Part shown: in pieces, positions 44,104 to 55,359 of the stretch
How the letters are laid out: every line of letters starts with the position of its first letter
How positions within the stretch are numbered: the first letter of the stretch is position 1
From: Bidens hawaiensis
Lineage: Eukaryota; Streptophyta; Magnoliopsida; Asterales; Asteraceae
Assembly: GCA_021521415.1 (NCBI GenBank)
Contig: JAIQDT010003844.1
Coordinates: 124,001 to 188,000, forward strand
Reading direction: 5' to 3'
DNA: 64,000 nt
Notes under the pieces: model-generated
Told to the model about the DNA's origin: nothing
The model's database searches: none
The model's input: the letters and a program-made list of their open reading frames with translations, nothing else
Position numbers and translations under genes: made by a program

Positions 44104-46645
44104 TCAGTCATCCTCCATGTAGTCAACATCCGCATCCTTTAACGCACCTGCCCAAAACTTGCACCTGATAATAGGTGCAACCATGCACGTGTATTCTTTG
44201 GCGGCCGTTACAAAGATCGGTTCAGCAATAATCTGGAATGTGCTAAGAGTGTGAATATCCTTCTCTCCAAACTTGAGAAAATCCCTTGGATCAAAAAATC
44301 TATACTACCCTTTGCCCTTCTGAAGTTTGACAACAGCGGTGGCAGTTGCACTGTCATAGATCCAGAATTTCATATTGTCCAAAGTACCGTCTGGAATTGC
44401 ATCAGGTACATGAATGTGGGTGGCTTTTGTTGTAGCAGGCGACATGACATTGACCATTGTTTTTCCTGTCTTTAGATCTATCACCCCCTTTGATTTCTTT
44501 ATGAATGACTCAGCTGTTGTCATATTTGGGAAGCCTTTATCAACCTGACTTCTCAGAAAGTTCCAAAAGTCTCTACCACGTTTGGATTGGTGATTGGTGA
44601 AGGGGAATTTATCAAGTCACTCAGATCCACCTTAGTCCAGGAACCGAAATCCTTCATCTTTTTGTAATACTCTATGTTCCCAGACTTTCTCTTAACCCGC
44701 CACATACTTTTATCAGCATCAAAGCCCCATGACACGATTCCCGAACGATCGCCATATTTATCTGAAAAGTTCTTATGGAAGGTCATGATGAACCTGTCTG
44801 GATGGTTTGATGATTCAACATTCTGGTTTGAGCTTTTCATCACCATCAGCTTTTTCTGAACTCGATCTGACTTTTCCTTGGTGATTGGTGGTGCAGACAT
44901 ATATTGTTTCAAGGTCTCAGACTCATAAATTTTGTCGGCTGGGCGAATAGGAGAGCTCTTACCTTGATCAACTGTGGGTGTCTGAGATGCCACATCATCG
45001 TTGCTTTTAAACTCAACTCCAAACTTTTGAAATAGCTTTTGTTGGAGGTCAAGATACATTGCCGTTAAACCTCCCATACCTAACTGCAACGCTTTAATAT
45101 TGGAATCCTTTTCAGAGTTGCTTGCTTCCAGTTCTTGAATGCAGACATCCTTGACTACCGAATCTTGCTCGAGTTCAAAGACTCGACGTTGTAATGCGTG
45201 AATGTCAACAGGAGAATCTTCAAGAAAAACTCCATTACCCTTGTTCTGAAAGTAAGTTTCTTGCATGGCAAGAATTTGGGCAACCTTGTCTGATGTACAT
45301 GAGCTTGACTGGCCCTGAACAGCTGGGCCAGATGAACCAGAGGGAATATCTGTAGTATCGGTGTGTGGAATATCAGTCTCGAAGTCAAAATCACTAGCAA
45401 AGTCACCAGACAACAGATCTTGAAATGACGGCTCTAAAGTAGATGCATCTTGTTCAGCTTGTGTTTCAGGAGCATGTGACTCAGGTTGATGAGTTTGTTG
45501 TTGTAGGCTGGTGGTTTTTGTTTGTGTTGGTGTTGTGGTTGTTGCTTCAACTTCACTGTCCAACTCACTAGGTCTCGGATCAATCCTTTTATGTTTACGA
45601 GGGATGAGATCAGCGGTTGGTTCTTCACTCATATCTTCTTCAATTGTTTTAGTAACTGTTTGAGGAGGTTTCAACGCAGTTGACTGTAATAAACTTTAGC
45701 AGCTTCAAGAGCACTTAATTTCTCATCACTTGGAGAGGTGTCTGTCTGACGGTGTTCTGTCTCATCTTCTTCATCATCAGAGATTTCAAACGCTGCAGCA
45801 CGTGGTTGAACTGGTGCCACGTGCTCATCAGCAACCTGAGTTATAACTAGCTCAGCTTCTGTTTCAGCAAATCATCCAAATTTCACCATAGCATTTAGGC
45901 CTCGATATACAACCTTGGACCCTTTTCTTGACTGTTTCATTAACCCAAAGGTGTTGGGTCCCATTGACTTCATATCCAAGGTGTCAACGGTTTTGACAAG
46001 ATCGGTGTGATGAAAATCAAAGATCATCAGCAAAAATCTTGGATACATGAGGAACATCTCTTTCTTCTTCCTTTTCAGATTGCTCATCATTTCATTGAAG
46101 ACGAACTTGGAATAGTTGTAATTCCAATCCATTATCAAAGCAACCACGTCAGACATTTGAGTATGGCTAATCTCGTCTGATCCTTCCTTTCTCCCGGACA
46201 CACAAGAAAAGAACGTGTGTATTAAGAATCTCCAGTACGGGTGAAACAGTTTCTTGATTGCCGTAGGATAGGTACCCTCGTAGCCCATCCTAATGAGGAT
46301 CTCAGAGACAACTGCATGAGAATATACAGTTGGGTAATCTGTTTGATCACCAAACAACATCACTTCTCTGATAATAGCTTCTGTGACTGTCACTGGCTTC
46401 TCTCGTACTTTGGAGTTTATTGACACATCTCCACCCGGTCCTTGTTGATTGATTTTTGCATTCTTCCAGAAATCGGTGATCATTGTCTTGCATATAATAG
46501 GATTTTCTTGTAGTGCGTGAGAAATCCTATAGGTGTTGAGGGCGACAATCATAGATTTGAATTCTTTATGAGCCATGGGTGGATTAAATAAGTGTCCAAC
46601 AATATTGTCCACATCAACAAAATTTAATGGAGTCTGATAAGCCAT
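44104..46645 (-). pseudogene. Element F accessory ORF, nearly intact
   Basis: The extra ORF between pol and the 3' LTR; function unknown. It starts at ATG 46645 (MAYQTPLNFVDVDNIVGHLF), runs 257 codons to a TGA at 45872, and continues in the same frame (AETEAELVITQVADEHVAPV; an acidic ISDDEEDETE). After a frameshift near 45675 it opens again for 373 codons to 44553. The N-terminal domain has MITDFWKNAK, HPYWRFLIHTFFSCV and MYPRFLLMIFDFH. The middle is Ser/Thr/Pro/Gln-rich, then helical (VFELEQDSVVKDVCIQELEA). The C-terminal region has DKSMWRVKRKSGNIEYYKKM, DFGSWTKVDLSDL, FWIYDSATATAVVKLQ and FFDPRDFLKFGEKDIHTLST. It ends at stop 44104-44106. I recall the N-terminal domain from SIRE-like elements of Asteraceae genomes. 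There is no signal peptide or clear membrane segment, so an envelope role is not supported. Confidence 0.85.
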
Positions 46646-48955
46646 TACTGCACAAAACGAATCAAGTTAGTAAAAATAAAAATATTAGTTGATTTGGGCT
46701 TTAGGATTTAAAAATTGGTCCAAAAGGATAATATATAGCCAAAAAACATAGTGACAGTATTGGTTAGGCCCAACAGAGAGTTTTAGGCCCAGCTGGAGAG
46801 ATCTCGGTCAACGACACGTGTTCTCGGTCAACATCCGATTTTTAGGTCTACGAAAGTCAACCGAGAACTAAGGTTTTGGTCAACATTTAACCGAGAATGG
46901 GAGCTCTCGGTCAAGGCAAGGTGTTCTCGGTCAATGAAATTCAACCGAGAACTCCTTGACAGCTGTGGACAGAGAATCCCTTGGGTTTCTCCTTGGAAAA
47001 TGTGCAGTCTTCTTCAACACACCGAGATCTCCATTAAACCTCCATAAAACCCGCAACAAAATCACTAATCTCCAACATGAAACTCTAAACAACCAATTTA
47101 GGTTCTTAGTCATTTATACTAATGATCCACGACCCTTCTCAGTCCTCAAAATCTGGTCAATCAACTATCAATGCCTTCAAGAACCTACTGAAAAGCCAAT
47201 TAGCTTGAGAATTTTTGCTAATTTACCTGTGAAATGATCGATGAGTATCAACAAGTCAATTTGATCAATCAATATGTGCAAGAAAGCTTTCGGTTTATCA
47301 GAGAAAATTGAGAGAGAGAAACAGATTTTGTGAGTTTAATAAAATGATAATGGAATAGGGGTAATATTTATACCCTAACCATCAAGGGCCAAGAACCCTT
47401 AATGGGCTCAAACGAACAGTCAGTCCAAACATAAAATGACCCAGATAGACACCTGGCCCAAAATCTTTCAAAACCCGTATCGAAACTAAGCTCATCTTAC
47501 ACAAACGTTTCGAGGAGAGTAGTTTCGAGATAAAGATAAAATAGAATAAATGAAGACAAAAAATAGACAAAAAAACAAAAAGCAAAGAAAAAACATCAAC
47601 ATTAACATACACAGGAACTCCCTTGAATTTTATAAAGTCGGGATCAAATTTCAGTTTTAATAAACACACCGCTTTTTTGTGAAAGATCCGAACATGGAAT
47701 CATATCGTTTAAGAGGCTGTCACTAGGATTCATGTTCAGCGTTATTATGACATAAAGAGACAGGTTGATAGCAGGTATAACATACTTAGAATTATATGAT
47801 TAGGGTTCATGGACATCACTCATGGATCTGTGATGCCTCATATCTCTTCTCAAAGCGTATTTGGCTTTCCTCAGATCACCCCAATTTGACTCCAACCCCC
47901 TAGTGCTTGATCAAAAGATTTTATAGATAGTAAACATAGTTTTAAGCTTTAAGGTTGAACGTTGGACTTACAAGCCATCCGGACTTACAGGCCTTTCATT
48001 CAAGATATGACTGGTTTTACTTTTATGCCCCAATCTCTATAGTTCTAGTTTGACTCTCTAAGCTTTCAAAAACATAGATTTTTGATAGAATAAATTGATA
48101 TGATAAAAAGAACTCTTCACATAATCTTTTTTGAACGAATAATAAAATACAATATTTTGGTGATCAAGACACTAACGGGCTCGTGTATGATTGGGTAATT
48201 GCTTTTCTGCCTATCATTCGGAGAGATGTATCTGGAGACATGCACATTTCTTCAAATGACTCTCCACATTAAGTTTAACATATTTAGTTTATATCACCTC
48301 AACTTTTACGCATCATGGAAAGCTACCATACAAATCTATGACTGTTCTAGAGCCTTTTAAGCTTAATAACTCACCCGTTAGGCACACAAAAACAATTTAT
48401 CTATCACTTTCCAAAGGTTGGATCAATTTTCATTTGAAAATATTTTGAAGCTTCTAAAAAGCTGTAAACTGAATATTAATATCATTTCCCAGGAGTTGCA
48501 TAAAATACACGTGTTAAGAATTCAGTCACCCCGGTCACTTTAAGCTTTCAGGTAAATGGCTATCCAGTATGACCACAAGTGGTCAACCGGACCAAACATG
48601 CATGAAAACACATCTCCTTCCAGCTCATGGTTACCGACATAATTATAAGTGAAAGAATACGAAACACAAAACACATCATAATCGCCCCGGTTGCTTTCAG
48701 TCGTTAGGTAAATGGCTATCCTGTGAAACTACAAGTAGAACACCAGACCAACCATATACAAGTATATGTCCTTCATACTTGAGCAACTGACATATTTTAA
48801 GCGAGAATGAATCTTGAAAAGCAATTTTTAATAATATATTGTTTTTTTTAAATAATAAAGACAACGCACACACACTATTTATGTTGTTTTTTATGATTTT
48901 CCCCACCTAAATTTGTGCAAAAATAAACAAATATGAACAAATTTATACCCAAAAA
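46646..48955 (-). other. Element F spacer between pol and accessory ORF
   Basis: About 2.3 kb without a credible gene. At 46790-46950 it repeats CTCGGTCAAC/CCGAGAAC words as in the gag leader. Just upstream of the accessory ATG the minus strand reads TTCGTTTTGTGCAG then TAATG, a good-looking 3' splice site. At 48530-48760 two similar segments repeat (CAGGTAAATGGCTATCC and TTAGGTAAATGGCTATCC, each near CCCCGGT). Confidence 0.7.
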
Positions 48956-48958
48956 GAC

Positions 48959-49609
48959 TCAATCCTCTAAACGAAGAATTTTAAGAAAAACCACAAGCAC
49001 ATTAAATTTTGTTGTTCTGACTGGTTTTGTAAATAAGTCCGCCACATTGTTGTCAGTGTGGACTTGTTCAAGATGAATCAATTTTCGATCGAAACAGTCA
49101 CGAATAAAATGGATTGTAATATCGATGTGCTTGGTTTTAGAGTGTTGAATTGGATTTTTAACAATTGCAATGGCCGCATCATTATCACAAAAAATAGGAG
49201 TGTCAAGAAATTCCAAACCGTAATCCAGCAATTGGTTTTGCATCCAGATAACCTGAGAACAGCAAGCAGATGCGGCTACATATTCCGCTTCGGCGGTCGA
49301 GGTACACACCGTTTGTTGTATCTTACACTGCCATGAAATGAGACGGTCTCCTAAGAACTGGCAACCAGCTGACGTGGATTTCTTGTCAATGTCATCTCCA
49401 CCATAAATGCTATCAACAAAAGCATAAAGATCAAATTCTGATTGTTTGGGATACCAAGGACCTAACTTTGGTTGTCCCTTCAGATATCTAAAAATACGTT
49501 TAACAGCAATTAAATGAGAGAGTTTAGAATTAGCCTGGAAATGAGCGCATTGGCAGACTGCAAACATGATGTCAGGACGACTGGCTGTGAGATACATCAG
49601 TAATAACAA
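48959..49609 (-). pseudogene. Element F RT end and RNase H
   Basis: A 216-codon open frame. It starts in the last part of copia RT (LMYLTASRPDIMFAVCQCAH, then HLIAVKRIFRYLKGQPKLG) and continues through RNase H: LYAFVDSIYGGDDIDKKSTS carries the first Asp, CTSTAEAEYVAASACC the Glu, and IFCDNDAAIAIVKNPIQHSK the second Asp. The tail TKHIDITIHFIRDCFDRKLI then VADLFTKP is the standard copia end. RNase H degrades RNA in the RNA:DNA hybrid during reverse transcription. The polymerase catalytic part is missing: GAG-pre at 49621 is joined almost directly to this segment. Confidence 0.95.
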
Positions 49610-49620
49610 GACAATAAGAG

Positions 49621-50295
49621 CTACGAGAAAGACTCAAGACATGAACTGGTACAAAAAGGTCCATATGGAGTAATTGAAAAAATTGTATTAATCAAGTATG
49701 GCTTGTGAGATTTTCGATGATGTTTACCCAAAGCACAAGCCACACATTTTTCAATAGTCACAAAATCCTTGATTGGTAAACCACGTACCAAATTATTTTT
49801 AGCAAGACGATTCAGATTTTTAGTATTAGCATGACTAAGCCGACGATGCCAAAGCATTGCATTATGTTCTGACACTTTTGAAAACAAACATGTTATTTTT
49901 TCAGGAACATTTTTGTTCATATCGATCACATAAGCATTATCTTTTCGTTGTTGTCGAACAAGAATCCAGTCTTTTGGTATAATTGTACCAGGTTTCAAAA
50001 TCAGACACTCTGTCTTAGTAAAATGAGTTGAAAAATATTTGTCACAGATTTGTGACACGCTCAATAAACTATGCTTCAATTCTGGAACAAAATTGACATT
50101 TTCAAATTTTAGAACACCGTTACTTACAGTAACCTTCTGAGTGATCTTTCCCTTTTCTCCACCCGCAAAGGACACATACCCACCGTTAAAATTTTGACTG
50201 TCGTGTAGTTGGGTAATGTCCCCTGTCATGTGCCTGGAACAGCCACTATCAACATACCAAGGTCGGATGATATTCCTCCATAGCTGTCCCTGCAC
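49621..50295 (-). pseudogene. Element F protease and GAG-pre
   Basis: A 224-codon open frame. Protease: RPWYVDSGCSRHMTGDITQL, with D-S-G intact at residues about 16-18, and SFAGGEKGKITQKV, KHSLLSVSQICDKYF. GAG-pre: AMLWHRRLSHANTKNLNRLA then CVACALGKHHRKSH, the His/Cys zinc-binding part of integrase. The sequence degenerates in the last ~20 residues, where the integrase core should begin, and then meets the RNase H frame. One deletion can explain this. It would process Gag-Pol; the element now depends on others for integrase and RT. Confidence 0.93.
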
Positions 50296-50299
50296 GAAA

Positions 50300-51220
50300 C
50301 GCGGGATTAGTTAGTTTTTGGTACCCAGTCCATACTTACACTGGGTGACCCTGATTCATCTATAGTTGTCACGGATTGCCATGACATGTCCTTTTGATCA
50401 TCAAACATAGATTTTGTAGAAACTTTCGCCGGAGATTTAGGCAACCATCTATGTCTGTATGACTTGGAATTATAGGTACGAATGGTTGTCGTAACCTTCG
50501 GTGTTTTGGACGTGGAAGGAGACGAATCAACCTTTTTCTCCTGTTTTGGTCTAGACTTAGTGCTCATGCTTGAATTTGAACTCGAAACACCTTTTCTGAC
50601 CTTTATTTTAGACATGTTAGGTTTGGTCTGATGAGGACTAAACCTGCCAGATTTGTTTTGATTCTAATCATCGTCAAATGAACTAGCCTGATAATGCTTG
50701 AATCCTTTCCTGAATGCGTTATGAGGCATGTAGGGCATATTCCTTTGATAAAATCCATAATAAGGAACATATGGACGATGTGGACAATTTCTGGTAATAT
50801 GACTAGGAGTGCCACAATTAAAGCAAGTTTGACGTTTTATGAAAAAATCATTTTGGGCGACTCCTTGTTTGGAGTGGTTGTGTGGACCAGTCTGCTTAAA
50901 TCTGCGAGAATTCATGTTTTCATTTTTGAACTTATCACCTTGTTTGTCATTAGAGCATCCCTCTTTGACAAATTTAGGTGCAACGTATTTATTGGATTAT
51001 TTTGTTTTTTTAATTTTATTAAAAACTACATTATTAGAATTCAAAGTTTCAATCGAATCAACCACACAAAAATCCTTGCTCTTTAAGCAGAGCCCACACA
51101 AACAGTCGGAATAGAAAAAATTCAAAACAGGATGTTTTAAAGAAACATCAGAAAGAAAATCATTATTAAATTCAAAACAAGGGTCGTCATCCTCATCAGT
51201 CCACTACTTCACAATTAATT
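50300..51220 (-). pseudogene. Element F gag-pol linker with second zinc knuckle
   Basis: The frame at 50915-50664 has a perfect C-x2-C-x4-H-x4-C knuckle (CFNCGTPSHITRNC). An aromatic-rich tail follows (YVPYYGFYQRNMPYMPHNAF). After a frameshift a basic, Ser/Thr-rich linker (50615-50307; MSTKSRPKQEKKVDSSPSTS) leads to protease. A second knuckle upstream of protease also occurs, degraded, in element C, so it seems a family feature. It may bind RNA during packaging. The upstream part (51220-50916) is acidic then basic and contains at least one stop. Confidence 0.8.
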
Positions 51221-51221
51221 T

Positions 51222-53360
51222 TTATGCACATGAAGTAGATACATTAGAATCGTTCATATTTGAAGTGGATGGACCAGTATTCACAGAACTGGTTCCATCA
51301 CCTTTGTCTTGCTTACCATACTTCATATCCTTTATCTTTTCTTCCTGTTCTTCGGTGACAGGGGTAGGGACATAATTCTGGTTGTAAGGTGGGGGAACTT
51401 GACTGTATCCTATTCCCTCACCTTCATTTTCCTTCCACCACAATTTGTTTTCAATCATTGAGTTAACTACTTTACTGGAACCATCAAATTTTTTAAAATC
51501 AAGTTCAGCCTTTTCAAACTTACTAGTTAGATTCAAAATCTCTAACTTGGAGGCTTCCAGTTTAGCAGTTAACTCAACAATTTCTTGTTTGGCATCTTAG
51601 TGATGACAACTTTTTATACTAAAATCAGATTTAATCTAAGAAATGTCCTTCTTCTAGTGCTTCTATTTTTTCTAGAAAGCCCTTTTCATTTTTCTTAAGT
51701 TTAAAATTTTCTGATTTTATTCTCTCCATATCTCTAGTTAGGTTATCGTTATGAAGTTTATACAATTCTATTTTTTCAACACAATTTAAAGAACATGGTT
51801 GAAAACTTACCGCAGATGAATTTGGAGAGGTGAACGCCATATAAGCAAATTGAAGCTCCTTGACCTTCTTCTCAGTAGCATTTTCTTCTCCAGTGTCTTC
51901 AACATTGGCAAAGTTTGCAGTCTAATTTCCAATGTTGAGTGCAGCCATCTGACCTTCCCAAGAGAATTGTTGAGCGACCATACCTCTTTCACCATTACCT
52001 GAATTACCTCCAGCCTCACCTCTGGCATTCCCAACTAGAACCAATGCCCTTTCCGTATTACCATCCTTCGTTGGGTTAGTGCATTCGCGAGCAAAATGAC
52101 CCGGCTTGTGACAGTTGTAGCACCTAAGAGTGTCCTTGTTAAAATCCACCTTTTGATTATTAGGCATGTTCCAATTATTTCTACCCGTCCTCTTAGTGAA
52201 CTTCTTCGCACGGAAAACTGCCATGGCGATTTGCCACGAGATGTCCATTTCTTCAACATCATCAGGATGGGTCTGATCTAATTCAGCAGCAACCATAGTT
52301 GACCCAAGTCTCCAGCCAAAAATGCATTATAGCAATTCATGAATCCCGCCGTTAGAGCTATATTCTCTTGAGTCTCTTTTGATATGGTAGGGATCTGACT
52401 GAAGTTCTGACTGGAAGTGTGATCAGGTTTTCCAGTATCACATGAAGACTGTCCAGACTTGGTGAAGAATACTGGAGCTGGTTGGGGTGGGGTGGATGAT
52501 GATGATGATTTACCTCGAGTTGATGAGAACATCTGGAAGTTACCCTGAGGTGGTTGTTGAGTGGCATTGAACAGTGAGAAACTGTCTTGAGAAATAAGAG
52601 CACTGTTGGAGGCAACATTGTATCCAGCGACACCGTAAGAGCTGGCATGATTTATTGCACGTTGCTTATCATCCGTATCACATGCTTTAATAGTTACTAT
52701 CATTTCACTCATACCCATTCTGTTGAGGTCCTTAGTCTTTTTGATAACCACAACATTCATGCCCCAACTTTTTGGCAATGAGTTCACCAGCTTGTTGTTT
52801 ATTTATGCAGTTTGTAGATAAATCCCTGCTGATCTCATTTCAGTCACAAGAGATATGAATCTTTGAAGTTGGGATTCCAACGTTTCTCCCAAAACATGAT
52901 TAAACATATTGAACTTTTTTCGCAGCAGATCTTGGCGACTTCTCTTCATATCTTCATTCCCTTCATATACCTCTATCAGTGCCTCCCACAACTCTTTAGC
53001 AGACTGAAGTTCTCTAAATTAAAGAGCAATCTCGAGTGAGAGTGCCATGGTTAGAGCGGAGAGAGATTTCTCATCTTTCTCAACTTTAGCAAAATCATCA
53101 TCATCATACTGTGCAACTGGTTTCACAAGGACTTCATTAGAGTTATCACTTTGATAGGTGATTCTTTGAGGTCCCCTTACAATACTTTTCCAAATTTTTG
53201 AATCTTTCATCTTGGCGTAATGTTCAAAACGAAAATTCCATTCACTGAATCCCTCATGAGATAAGAGACGGGGTATACGAGTGGCAGTCCCCATGATAGA
53301 GTCAAGTTCTTGATGAATTGTTGAGTTGGTTGAATTATTACCATGTGTTAACTGTTCCAT
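51222..53360 (-). pseudogene. Element F gag
   Basis: Starts at ATG 53360 (MEQLTHGNNSTN). The N-terminal part has FSEWNFRFEHYAKMKDSKIW, the DUF4219-like start of copia Gag. The UBN2 capsid-like region follows (WEALIEVYEGNEDMKRSRQD; VNSLPKSWGMNVVVIKKTKD). A Gln/Ser/Pro-rich linker and the main knuckle CYNCHKPGHFAREC (52122-52081) come next, then a coiled coil (51840-51631, KIELYKLHNDNLTRDMERIK) and another helix (51536-51400). In-frame stops lie just before 53019, 52803 and 51922, and a frameshift near 52300. All three stops would be removed by a single C-to-T reversal. Gag forms the particle that packages element RNA. Confidence 0.92.
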
Positions 53361-53886
53361 CTTAGCTGGGTTGGGTTGTTTTATTTTAGGTCCAAAAATT
53401 TACTTAAGTCTAAAGATAAAGTCCAAGTCCAAATCAAACAGACCCAAACAGTTAACTGGGATGTGAACAATTCTACACCGGTTGACCGAAAACTACCAAA
53501 TTGACCAAACTATGACCGAGAACTCAAAGTTTGACCAAGCTTTGACCGAGAACTACCTTGGGCTATAACTATTAGTGGCCGAGAACTATTCTTGGCCGAG
53601 AACAAACAGTAACCGAGAACCAATCAATAGCCGAGAACCAACAGTAGCCGAAAACCACTAGTAGCCGAAAACCAACAGTAGCCGAAAACACAGATTGTCA
53701 ACCAACTTGTAACAAAATCCCGAGAAAAAGGGGATTTTGATTTATTTCCAAATCAAAATCAGTTCTTTCCTAAAACTTTATCGTGTCTTCTCCGGTCACG
53801 TTGATCACTAGAAAAACAATCAAACCACCAAGAATACTGTTCTTGAATGTTTGATATCACAATAACGAGCCTGAATAAGGTCTAAG
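53361..53886 (-). other. Element F leader with GTTCTCGG array
   Basis: Non-coding leader between the primer-binding site and gag. From 53470 to 53700 the plus strand reads CCGAGAACTA, GCCGAGAACC, GCCGAAAACC and similar about every 15-25 bp (roughly 12 copies). On the element's strand this is GTTCTCGG(T/C). Confidence 0.85.
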
Positions 53887-53898
53887 GCTCTGATACCA
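53887..53898 (-). other. Element F primer-binding site
   Basis: The minus strand reads TGGTATCAGAGC exactly, two bases from the LTR. This is the initiator-Met tRNA site. Confidence 0.96.
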
Positions 53899-53900
53899 AT

Positions 53901-54297
53901 TGTAAGTCCCGAATCTGGATCACTACAATTATGATATCAACAAAACAAGTATTGGTGCGGAATACCAACACTTGGTGATTCAAGAACACGAGTAAACACA
54001 AGAACGTAACACGGGAATACTTCAAAACACACGTATTATTAAGATACGTTGGATGCTTAAGCACTATACAATATATAGACGGCAAACATACAAGTGAACG
54101 AATGAACAATCAAACCCTATACAATACATGCACTATATACAGGGAACCAAACACCCAAGCCCATACGGATGAAAACCCCCACCGAGATCTCTAAAGAGAT
54201 CTCGGCTTACATGTTAAACCCGTAGCCCAGCCCACATTTCAAGTTTAAATCAGACATGTGTTGACTAAGTACAAACCACACAAAACTAGGCCAAACA
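53901..54297 (-). mobile_element. Element F 5' LTR
   Basis: 397 bp. On the minus strand it starts TGTTTGGCCTAG and ends CGGGACTTACA. A TATA-like stretch is at about 54130-54140. It is shorter than the 3' copy by a small deletion near 54075. Confidence 0.95.
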
Positions 54298-54302
54298 ATA
54301 TA

Positions 54303-55359
54303 TATGTATATAAATACATGTATACATATTTTCATTCGTTAAACTAAAATTCATTTACGTGTTCGTTGTTCAAAATAAAATATACCGTTAACATCAAAAC
54401 TCCATAAACATTATAATATTCAAACTTAGTATTAACCTTGTAATTTAAAAATATTAGATTTAATAATTCGTTAAAATTTCGTTAAAATAATGTTATATAT
54501 TATAATATCATACTTCATAAAATGATAAAAAATATATAAAAATCTCGACAACCTGATTTATCTATTTTTTTAGAAGTCGTTAGTTAATATTAATTTTGTG
54601 CTTTTAATTATAGTTCGTGAGTTTCAATTGCTTCGGTTTCATTTACGCACTTTCGGTTTTATTTCAAGTTTGCCTTCAACTTCAAGGTGAGTTTCTCACA
54701 CCCCTTTTTTACACTTTTACTACTTTTGGGGGTAGCATATATATCCTAATTATAATTTCGTTTATTCTTTAATTACAAATTACAATTCTCTACATGGACA
54801 AGTGTGTTTACTTGTTACTTGCTCAAAATTACTTGCACATGGATTACTTCAAGATAGTATGATCATACACCCCCCTTTGCACTCAATGCATTTGTTGTTA
54901 TGAGTGGAAAACGGCCTCATTATACGAGTACATTGGTGCGCAATCCCAACTAGAAAGGACCTTACTTGCGCTTATCTGAGTACTTTGGTGCGCAATCGCA
55001 ACTGGAAAGGACCTCATTTACTTTTCACGGGTTTTCATGGAATTGTATGATGTTTATGTATTATATCAAAACTTATGTGAACTCACTAACTATTCATTTA
55101 GTTGACTTTATTTTATATATATGCTACATGTACAATAATTAGATGATATAAAACGAAGAATACACTTGAACTTAGGTTATATTAATAAATGGAAAAGTTG
55201 TTAATTGTTCTTGTATTTTCCTTGTATTTCTTGTTAAAAACTTGTGTACTTGATGTGTAAATCAATTAATGGTAATATTGTCACTTAATAGTATCACAGG
55301 TGTTTTGAGCAATCTATATGTCACACTCGGGCGTATTCCGCTTTAGCCGGGGTGATACA
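54303..55359 (+). mobile_element. LTR H: right part of long gypsy LTR
   Basis: It ends TTCCGCTTTAGCCGGGGTGATA then CA. Its right half parallels the 57243-59666 LTR: ACACTTTTACTACTTTTGGGGG, a CCCCTTTGCACT-type block, GAGTACATTGG, AGAAAGGACC. The segment at 54940-55015 contains a short tandem duplication (GAGTACATTGGTGCGCAATC twice). The 5' part is unclear because a TA repeat and element F adjoin it. It interrupts the RT of element G just before RDRYPIP. Confidence 0.7.

Larger units (their letters stand above)
43666..54297 (-). mobile_element. Copia element F (SIRE-like), TSD ATATA
   Basis: A minus-strand Ty1/copia element of 10.6 kb, the most complete and by eye the youngest here. LTRs at 43666-44075 and 53901-54297 have only about three mismatches in their first 145 bp. 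Flanks are ATATA on both sides (43661-43665 and 54298-54302), but inside a TA repeat. Reading right to left: LTR, primer-binding site, leader, gag, second knuckle, protease, GAG-pre, deletion of integrase and most RT, RNase H, 2.3-kb spacer, accessory ORF, polypurine tract, LTR. Confidence 0.95.
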
